Source of the DNA: Deltaproteobacteria bacterium | Lineage (GTDB): Bacteria; Desulfobacterota; Desulfarculia; Adiutricales; Adiutricaceae | DNA length: 64,000 bases | Direction of reading: 5' to 3' | NCBI GenBank assembly: GCA_031276865.1 | Contig: JAISMF010000041.1 | Coordinates: 1-64,000, forward strand | Shown: piece after piece, positions 58,030-64,000 of the stretch | How positions within the stretch are numbered: the first letter of the stretch is position 1 | How the letters are laid out: each line of letters opens with the position of its first letter | The notes under the pieces: model-generated | Told to the model about the DNA's origin: nothing | The model's database searches: none | The model's input: only the letters and a program-made list of their open reading frames with translations | Program-made: the position numbers and the translations under genes

Positions 58030-59355
58030 ATGGGAAAAGAGAGCGATAACGTGGGTAAAGAGGATGTCTTGGAGGTCCTGACCGCGCTCTGCGAGGATCT
58101 GGCCTGGGACAGGCCGGCCGACGAGGAGCGTCTCTTCCAGCTCACCCGGGAGGGCGGAGCGGGGCCGGAGTACGCGCGTCTAGCCGAGGCCTTCGGGATG
58201 ATGCTGGTGAAGCTGAAAACCCGGGAGCTGGAGCGGGACAATCTCGTAGTCGAGCTCAAAACCAGGTTAGACGAGCTGGAGGAGGCCCGGGAGGCCCTCT
58301 CCAGGCGCAACGTCTTTCTCCAGAAATCGGTCACCGAGACCTGGAACCGGCCTCTCTTGGGTAAATCCGAAATAATAGTGAAGCTGATAAAGACCGCCCT
58401 GGAAATGGCCAAGAGGCCCATAAACACCATGATCCTGGGCCCCACCGGCTCGGGAAAGGAGGTCTTGGCCAAGATGATCTTCTTCAACTCGCCTAGGAGC
58501 GAAAAGGAGTTCGTGGCCGTCAACTGTTCCGCCATTCCGGCCACCCTCTTCGAATCCGAGATGTTCGGAATCGAAAAGGGCGTGGCCACGGGCGTGAGCC
58601 AGCGGAAGGGCCTAATCGAGGAGTCCAACGGCGGCACCCTTTTTTTAGACGAGGTGGGGGACATGACCCTGGAGAACCAGGCCAAGCTCCTAAGAGTCTT
58701 GGAGGAGCGCGAGGTCATGCGGGTGGGGGGCCATAAACCCGTGCCCGTGGATCTGCACGTCATCTCCGCCACCAACGCCGACATCTGGGAGTCGGTGAAA
58801 GAAAAACGTTTCCGGGAGGATCTCTATTTCCGATTGAACATTCTGGAGCTCGTCTTGCCCCCGCTTTCCGCGCGACGCGGGGACATCTTGCTTCTGGCTC
58901 GGCATTTCCTGAAAAAACACGCCGGCCGGCTGGGCCGGGAGGATATGGAGCTGTCCCCGGAGGCCGAGAACTTCCTGGAGAACTACTCCTGGCCGGGAAA
59001 CGTGCGGGAGCTCACAAACGAGATGGAGAGGGCGGCCTCGCTTTCCGAGGGTCAGGTGGTGCGCCTGGAGGATCTCTCGGAGCGGGTCCGCAGCGGCCGG
59101 GAAGAAGAGAGGAGGAAGTCTCTCGCGCCTTCCTCCGGACCCTCGGCGGAGCCTTCCGCCGGCGCCGCCCACCCCAAAGAGCCGCGGGAGTACGGCAGCC
59201 TCAAACGCAACGCGGATCACGTGATCATGGAAACCCTCAAACGCTGCGACGGAAACAAGACTCGGGCCGCGAAAGAGCTGGGCATGACCCGGGAGGGTTT
59301 GCGGAAGCGCCTTAAAAAACTGGAAGAGTCCGCCTCCGACGGGACCTCGGGTTAG
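58030..59355 (+). CDS. Sigma-54-type AAA+ transcription activator
   Basis: 441 residues. A short helical/coiled N-terminal region (1-110) without a response-regulator receiver is followed by the AAA+ domain: Walker A 'ILGPTGSGKEVLAKMIFF', 'FVAVNCSAIPATLFESEMFG', Walker B 'GGTLFLDEVGDM' and arginine-finger region 'RFREDLYFRLNILELVLPPL'. A C-terminal Fis-type helix-turn-helix 'NKTRAAKELGMTREGLRKRLKKL' follows an Ala/Ser/Pro linker. The loop that normally reads GAFTGA, and contacts sigma-54, is GVATGV here ('EKGVATGVSQRKG'). First gene of the signalling cluster, 78 bp before the PP2C gene. No histidine kinase adjoins. Confidence 0.9.
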   Translation: MGKESDNVGKEDVLEVLTALCEDLAWDRPADEERLFQLTREGGAGPEYARLAEAFGMMLVKLKTRELERDNLVVELKTRLDELEEAREALSRRNVFLQKSVTETWNRPLLGKSEIIVKLIKTALEMAKRPINTMILGPTGSGKEVLAKMIFFNSPRSEKEFVAVNCSAIPATLFESEMFGIEKGVATGVSQRKGLIEESNGGTLFLDEVGDMTLENQAKLLRVLEEREVMRVGGHKPVPVDLHVISATNADIWESVKEKRFREDLYFRLNILELVLPPLSARRGDILLLARHFLKKHAGRLGREDMELSPEAENFLENYSWPGNVRELTNEMERAASLSEGQVVRLEDLSERVRSGREEERRKSLAPSSGPSAEPSAGAAHPKEPREYGSLKRNADHVIMETLKRCDGNKTRAAKELGMTREGLRKRLKKLEESASDGTSG

Positions 59356-59433
59356 GAAAATGTCTTTCCGGACAAGCGGCCTTCGCCGCCCCGGGATCCA
59401 ACGCCGCCCGACCGGAGCGGCCGTGGGAGTCCC

Positions 59434-61050
59434 ATGAATTTTCGGGTCGCGATCGTCCTATTTTCCGCCCTGGGGGCGTCCCTCGCGGTGTTCCTTTTGA
59501 ACCGGGCGGACCGGGCGGAGCTCTACCTGGAGGATCGGGAGGCGGAAAGGGAGAATCTGCGCGTCCTCGTAACCATGGTCGTGGGCGAGCTGGATATCCT
59601 AAGCGAAATTAAAACCGCCTTTTCCGGGGACTCCCCTCCGGCGGAATCTCCTCCGGCGGAATCCCCCTTCGCGGCCGAATCTTCCGCGCCGGCGGAAACC
59701 TCCCCGAACGACTCCCCCGCGCGGGCGGGGGCGGGAATTTTGGAGGCCTTGCGGGATTCATTAAATAGGAGATTTCCAAAGGGGGAATCGGCCGGAGTCC
59801 TGATCCTCGGAGCGGACGGAAGGGTCCTCCTACACGCGGGCCCGAAGCTCGATGAAACGCTTCCGGAGCTTTTATCCGCCCTGGGCGTTTGGGAAAAGGT
59901 CCGGGGGTCGGGTTCTTTCGAGGGGGAGCTGAAAAATCCGGATGGCGATGGCGGATACGTCTTTCGGGCGGAGCTTTTCCGCCCTTTGGGTTGGTTCGTC
60001 TGCGCCGCCCTCAAGCTGAAGGATCTGGGAGCTCCCCTGCGCTCGGCCCGTCAGCGGATGGACAAGTCCGCCCTTTTGGCGGCCCTCGTCTCGGCCTTCC
60101 TGATATTTTTCTTCGGCGGATCCGGACTTTCGTCCCGTTCTTCCGGATCTCCGGCCGCCCGCTTCCGGGACGACCCGGTGGCGGACAAGCTCTGGTTTAT
60201 GAAAAGGACGGGCCTCGCGCGCCTGAAAATGGCCAGGGCCCGCCGGGAGGCGAAGCGCGCGGCGGGCGGGACGGAAGAGGAGATGAAGTCAGCCGGAAAC
60301 ATCCAGCGGGCCCTTCTTCCCAAGCTTCCGCCCCCCTCCCCGGCGGATCCCTTCGAGGTCTACGGGCTGGTGGAACCGGCGGGCGAGGTGGGGGGCGACT
60401 TCTACTACTTTTTCAGCATCCGCCTGGGCGTCCAGGTCCTGATTTTGGGAGACGTCGCCGACAAGGGAGTTCCCGCGGCCTTGTACGCGGCCGCGGCGGG
60501 ATATTTTTTAAAGAGCTCGTTTTTCGAGCGGAAAAACGCGGCCGAGGCCTTGGAGGATCTCGACCTGCGGCTGATGGAGAACAACCCGGAATCCGTGTTC
60601 ATGACGGTCTTCGCCGCGACCGTGGACCTTGGGACGGGCGTTTTGGAATACGCCAGCGCCGGGCATCCCCGGCCTCTCGTTTTAAACAAGAACGGAGCGG
60701 CGGAACTGGGCGATTCCGGAGCCGATCCCCCGGCGGGCGTGGGGCGGGGCCTTAAGCGCTCCCTCCGGAGGGCGGCCTTGGAGGAAGGTGACCTTATTTT
60801 GCTCTACTCCGACGGGGCGAGCGAGGCCGGAAACCCGGAAGGGGGTTTTTTCGGCCGGAAGAATTTAATCCGCCTGGCGGACGAATTGATGAAGTCCGGA
60901 AGCGATTTCGGACCCAGGGAGATAGTGGAGGGGATTTTCCGCGCCTTAAAGGAGTTCGGAGGGGGAGGCGGGTTTAGGGACGACGTGGCCCTTCTCGCCT
61001 TCCGCGTGAACCGGATGGAGCGGGAGAGGGAGGGAAAGGAGGACTTATGA
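59434..61050 (+). CDS. Membrane-bound PP2C (SpoIIE/RsbU-type) phosphatase
   Basis: 538 residues. A first transmembrane helix (3-21), an about 180-residue extracytoplasmic sensor region (with an SPPAE/SPFAAE-like short repeat at 68-95) and a second helix at about 210-225 ('ALLAALVSAFLIFFF') precede a PP2C-type catalytic domain (about 280-535). Motifs there: 'SAGNIQRALLPKLPP', 'AGEVGGDFYYFF' (metal Asp), 'LILGDVADKGVPAALYAAA' (metal Asp), 'EYASAGHPRPL', 'ILLYSDGASEAGN' and 'RDDVALLAF'. All metal-binding residues look present. Such phosphatases dephosphorylate STAS anti-anti-sigma proteins. GGGAG lies 4 nt ahead of the ATG. Its end overlaps the next gene by ATGA. Confidence 0.92.
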   Translation: MNFRVAIVLFSALGASLAVFLLNRADRAELYLEDREAERENLRVLVTMVVGELDILSEIKTAFSGDSPPAESPPAESPFAAESSAPAETSPNDSPARAGAGILEALRDSLNRRFPKGESAGVLILGADGRVLLHAGPKLDETLPELLSALGVWEKVRGSGSFEGELKNPDGDGGYVFRAELFRPLGWFVCAALKLKDLGAPLRSARQRMDKSALLAALVSAFLIFFFGGSGLSSRSSGSPAARFRDDPVADKLWFMKRTGLARLKMARARREAKRAAGGTEEEMKSAGNIQRALLPKLPPPSPADPFEVYGLVEPAGEVGGDFYYFFSIRLGVQVLILGDVADKGVPAALYAAAAGYFLKSSFFERKNAAEALEDLDLRLMENNPESVFMTVFAATVDLGTGVLEYASAGHPRPLVLNKNGAAELGDSGADPPAGVGRGLKRSLRRAALEEGDLILLYSDGASEAGNPEGGFFGRKNLIRLADELMKSGSDFGPREIVEGIFRALKEFGGGGGFRDDVALLAFRVNRMEREREGKEDL

Positions 61051-61508
61051 CGGTCACGCGGAGGGACGACTACGAGTCGCTCGAGAGATCTTTAAGGTTT
61101 ATGGCGGCGTTGAAGGATCTGCCCAAGTGCGCCGAGTTTCTCCTGGAGAACCTCCCCGCCCCTTTCAAGAAGCTCAAACGGAAAATCGAGCTGGGCCTGG
61201 AGGAGCAGCTGGTGAACATCCTCCGCCACGCCTACTCCTTTCGGGGCGGACCGGTGCGGATTTCCAGAGGGATAGTCTATTTCGACTCCAAACCGGCCTT
61301 AAGAGTCTCCATCCAGGACTGGGGGAGGCCCTTCAACCCTTTCACGGACGCCGGGAAACCGGATCTGAAATCCCCCGCCCAGGAAAGAAGGGAGGGCGGA
61401 CTGGGGATTCATCTGGTCCGGAGCTTTTCCAGCCACTGCCTCTACTCCCGCGCCCTCGGCTCCAATTTGTCGGAGTTTCTCTTCTTCCCGGAGGATTCCA
61501 AGACTTAG
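61047..61508 (+). CDS. Anti-sigma regulatory kinase, RsbW/SpoIIAB-like
   Basis: 153 residues with a GHKL (HATPase_c_2) fold: N-box 'GLEEQLVNILRHAYSF' (about 49-64), G1-like 'VSIQDWGRPFNPF' and G2-like 'RREGGLGIHLVRSFSSH'. Such proteins phosphorylate a STAS partner and bind a sigma factor or other target. GGAGG lies 4-5 nt before the ATG, inside the end of the phosphatase gene, and the ATGA overlap implies coupled translation. No sigma factor is encoded nearby, so the output target is unknown. Confidence 0.9.
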   Translation: MTVTRRDDYESLERSLRFMAALKDLPKCAEFLLENLPAPFKKLKRKIELGLEEQLVNILRHAYSFRGGPVRISRGIVYFDSKPALRVSIQDWGRPFNPFTDAGKPDLKSPAQERREGGLGIHLVRSFSSHCLYSRALGSNLSEFLFFPEDSKT

Positions 61509-61782
61509 GCGGGTCGGGCGGGGAGTCGGAAATGATGGGGAAGGATGGGGAGCGGGATCGGGAAGATGGGAAAGGGTTCGGCTACGACCGCTTGGGTGGT
61601 TGGGGAAGGATTAAGAGGGGATGAGGACTGGGATCCTTTCGGGTTCGCCGGGGGCTTCCCCGGAAGCGCGAACGAGACCCTGCGAACGAGACCCTTGGAA
61701 GCGTTCGGGCCGCCGGCTTCCGCGCGCGCCTCGACGGATCTGATTTTTTTTTCGGCCGAGGCGGGGTTTGGCTGCAGATATC

Positions 61783-62112
61783 TTAGTTTTTCAGCGCCGT
61801 CTCCCGGTCGGAAAAGACCTTGAGGATGGAATTGAAACCCGCCACCTCGAAAATTTCGGCCACCAGGGGGCTTAAAGAGTGGAAGGCCAGGGGGATTTTC
61901 AAGGCGTCCGCCTTTTTAACGAGGTTGAGAAAAGCCCTGAGCCCCGCCGAGCTCACGTACTCGAGCTCTGAGAGATCCAGAAGCAGTTTTTCCGGTTTGC
62001 TTTTTAAAACCTTCTCCGCCTCGCGGCTGAAGCCGTCGGCTTCCAGGGCGTCCAGCCTTCCCTCAGGGGAAAGCTGGGTGATCTTGTTTTTCTCCGTCAC
62101 TTTGAAACGCAT
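61783..62112 (-). CDS. STAS-domain anti-anti-sigma factor
   Basis: 109 residues from the ATG at 62112 (AAGG 6-7 nt ahead). A single STAS domain: 'LSPEGRLDALEADGF' (first strand), 'LLLDLSELEYVSSAGLRAFLNLVKKA', where the serines of YVSSAG are the expected phosphorylation site, and 'IFEVAGFNSILKVF'. It fits as the substrate of the kinase and phosphatase encoded just upstream, though it lies on the opposite strand and converges with them. The open frame extends 58 codons upstream without homology. A strong hairpin lies in its 5' region. Confidence 0.9.
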   Translation of the reverse strand: MRFKVTEKNKITQLSPEGRLDALEADGFSREAEKVLKSKPEKLLLDLSELEYVSSAGLRAFLNLVKKADALKIPLAFHSLSPLVAEIFEVAGFNSILKVFSDRETALKN

Positions 62113-62489
62113 CGGGCGCCTTATAATTTGTTTTTTCCGCTCGGGCGGCCTCAGGCCGCCCGAGGTCGTTAAACGGCCGGGAAAAGAACCTATCCGTGAT
62201 AAAAGTGAAAACGATACGGACCGTGAGCGAGGATGACGTGAATTTTGGTCGCGGTTGCTTTTATGTTCGCTCCGGAGTGATTTCAATTATGAACGGGGAC
62301 GATTCACGCTTCACCAGTCCCATCGCGAGTTTCACGGTTATTAAAAAGATAGGCGCTAAGTATCCGAGAGTATTGACGCAGCCGCCTAAAATCTGGCAAA
62401 AAAAAATGATTGGAGATAGCATGCATTATATAGGGTAAAATAAAGTATACTACACATTATATAGCGTGTTGTTTCAAAGACTTAAACAG
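62113..62489. other. Upstream region of STAS gene, no gene
   Basis: Contains a 12-bp hairpin at 62140-62164 (CTCGGGCGGCCT / AGGCCGCCCGAG) 28 nt before the STAS start. On the minus strand it is followed by A-rich sequence, so it is not a standard terminator. AT-rich beyond 62170 as the transposase remnant is approached. Confidence 0.45.
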
Positions 62490-63268
62490 CGGAGACTTTT
62501 TTTGCACTCGCATCAATATTGGCTCGCCGCGCCTCGCGGGACGCCGGGAAGCCGTCTTTTCAACAAGGATATCGCCTTGCGGACATTGGGGTGGGGACTT
62601 TTTATCCACGTTCATTTAACGGACGTGATGAACATACCCCGAGTCGGCTACCCGGGAGCGGCCAACCCAGCCGTCAGCGACTACCTAGCTTCCCTCAAGC
62701 GCGCTTTCCTGAATAAATCCCGGGAGGTTCCCGCTGGAAGACGATTACATCCGTCTCATTCCGACTCCGCCTATGACTGTTCCAAAACGTTCGACAGCCA
62801 GAACGCCCGGGGCTTTTTGGCCACCACGGCCAGGATGGCTCTCCGATAAGCCTCCAATATAGGCTTAGCCAACCTCAACAGCGCCGGACAAAGGTTCTCT
62901 TCCTTGACGCGCCATGCCCTCGCGCGGTTTGTGGAGCGCGTTCCAAGCCGCCGCGCGGCTTAACCCCAAGGTTCGGCGAAGATCCAAGGCGTTAGCTCCG
63001 AATTTCTGGGAGACGATGAATCACATCGCTCTAAACCAGATATCCAATGGCGAATGGATATCCTGGAATAAGATTCCGGCCAAGAGGCGGAATTTTGCGC
63101 GGCGGCTGGAGCGCGCGAAGGCTGATCCGCGCCGCCAAACCTCGCCTCCCTGGCGGTTCGGGCGCCGGAACCCTCAGGCCGCCGAATTTTCATCAGGTGC
63201 TCGACGCGGGCGGCCTCGGAGTGGAACCGTTTTTCGAATTCTAATTGTGACGCTGAGTAGTCTACCAT
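62490..63268 (-). pseudogene. Decayed IS1595-family (ISXO2-like) transposase
   Basis: Reading on the minus strand from an ATG at 63268: 'SQLEFEKRFHSEAARVEHLMKIRRPEG' is the typical N-terminus of IS1595 transposases (FxxxEAxxxYLxxLRWPxG). Further segments in shifted frames: 'GILFQDIHSPLDIWFRAM', 'FIVSQKFGANALDLRRTLGL', 'WNALHKPREGMARQGREPLSG', 'VEVG*AYIGG' (normally VEVDETYIGG), 'TDGWVGRS' is split as DGW.G, and a late 'SLLKRRLPGVPRG' (normally LLKRWLLGTHQG). At least four in-frame stops and several frameshifts; the first catalytic Asp-Glu pair is lost. Inactive. Confidence 0.85.
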
Positions 63269-63487
63269 AAATAAGATTCTACTATGCTTGAGAGTTCCTG
63301 TCAACGAAAATGAACCCCAAAAGTTCTCGTGATCGCTATGGCCATTTATGATAAATTTATATTTATTGCTTTAACATAATGATATTTTCAGTTTGTGACC
63401 GTTAAGGCTTCCAAAAGACGAATTTTCATGATGCAAATAACAAATTTTTATGAGATACTTTAATGATGCATAGTAGGAAACTCGAAT

Positions 63488-64000
63488 ATGACCAAAAAAT
63501 CGCTTCAAAAACCTAAAGAATCGCCGTCCTATTTATTCATCAGTAGCATGATGTTAGATGGATATGATTTTGTTTACCGCTCCGTTCCTCCCACTAGTTA
63601 CACACAATATATTAGTGGCCGAACTGCTTTGAATTTGGAATCGCCTTCCACGGATACCATTGGAAGCACTGATCCTATGGAATACTTTTTTTGTTTTCCT
63701 GATAAAGACGTACCTTTGACATTATGGGGGAATGTTTCTGAAAAATTTCGAAATACCTTGCATATTTACGAACAGTGGGGCATTCATGACGATTATGCCA
63801 ATATATTGTGGAAGACGGGTTTTGACCACAATTTTAAAAAAGTCTACGTAGCCGATCATTACCGTGCCATATGTGATATAATTTATGCGCAAATTTTGTC
63901 AGCAGAGCCTTTTATGTTAGATATTCATGATAACGATGATACATTTTTTACAACTAATTGGATTGTAGCTGAAAATATTGTTGAAATTGATAAATGTTTT
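63488..64000 (+). CDS. Unknown protein, 3' end beyond the window
   Basis: 171 codons without a stop from the ATG at 63488, with AGGA about 9 nt upstream. Reads 'SYLFISSMMLDGYDFVYRSV', 'MEYFFCFPDKDVPLTLWG', 'LHIYEQWGIHDDYANILWKTGFD' and 'FMLDIHDNDDTFFTTNWIVAENIVEI'. No signal peptide or transmembrane helix, and rich in aromatic and acidic residues. I do not recognise a family. The AT-rich codon use differs from the neighbouring genes, and it lies just beyond a transposase remnant, so acquisition by transfer is likely. An immunity or toxin-related role is possible, but nothing shown here supports it directly. Confidence 0.65.
   Translation, partial: MTKKSLQKPKESPSYLFISSMMLDGYDFVYRSVPPTSYTQYISGRTALNLESPSTDTIGSTDPMEYFFCFPDKDVPLTLWGNVSEKFRNTLHIYEQWGIHDDYANILWKTGFDHNFKKVYVADHYRAICDIIYAQILSAEPFMLDIHDNDDTFFTTNWIVAENIVEIDKCF

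Overview
The window is about 64 kb of high-GC bacterial chromosome interrupted by two AT-rich islands. The gene set suggests an anaerobic bacterium, most likely of the Desulfobacterota (the former Deltaproteobacteria). The evidence is an oxygen-sensitive class III ribonucleotide reductase (nrdD-nrdG), two DUF3786 proteins, a YmdB-type phosphodiesterase, a sigma-54-type activator, a GspE-type ATPase, and UbiE/MenG for quinone synthesis. This placement is inferred from gene content; there is no rRNA in the window. The left end dissolves into poly-C and looks like a contig edge, and the right end cuts an AT-rich gene.

Layout. 1-1.1 kb: a DUF3786 gene that runs into the poly-C, and an IscA-like gene. 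1.6-6.4 kb: AT-rich island 1, with a radical SAM/SPASM protein, a sugar-type C-methyltransferase and a family 2 glycosyltransferase. 6.6-9.6 kb: rsmE, prmA and an amidohydrolase in overlapping translational coupling, then a solitary biotinyl domain. 10-12.4 kb: an MFS exporter and a YmdB-like phosphodiesterase. 12.5-16.3 kb: an operon of a membrane coiled-coil protein, a solute-binding/VWA fusion and a TelA-like protein. 16.7-22.6 kb: smc overlapping ftsY, both with unusual acidic low-complexity insertions, then tRNA-Pro(GGG). 23.6-30.9 kb: AT-rich island 2, with an FkbM methyltransferase and four tandem radical SAM/SPASM paralogues that carry an N-terminal Rossmann-like domain. 31.2-39.4 kb: tyrA, DUF3786, tatD-maf, tmk, an exported hypothetical, an exported beta-carbonic anhydrase and recN. 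40.3-55.4 kb: gspE, a degenerate inositol-monophosphatase homologue, cheW, a peroxiredoxin, ubiE/menG, a HAD phosphatase, a class III-type sirtuin, an ABC-F ATPase, nrdG and nrdD. 55.4-58.0 kb: a 2.6-kb stretch without convincing genes. 58.0-62.1 kb: a signalling cluster of a sigma-54-type activator, a PP2C phosphatase, an RsbW-like kinase and a STAS anti-anti-sigma protein. 62.5-63.3 kb: a decayed IS1595-family transposase, then an unknown AT-rich partial gene.

The most unusual structural signal is a set of short tandem repeats placed at the 3' ends of genes. They begin at, or within about 20 bp of, the stop codons of gspE, ubiE/menG, nrdG and tmk. Their sequences differ, and stop triplets recur in the units. 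A 94-bp element with perfect 15-bp terminal inverted repeats occurs in a fresh and a decayed copy. A coding minisatellite has expanded the N-terminus of FtsY. Other points worth attention are the Rossmann-SPASM array, the TelA/VWA membrane operon and the monophosphatase homologue that lacks two metal-binding aspartates.
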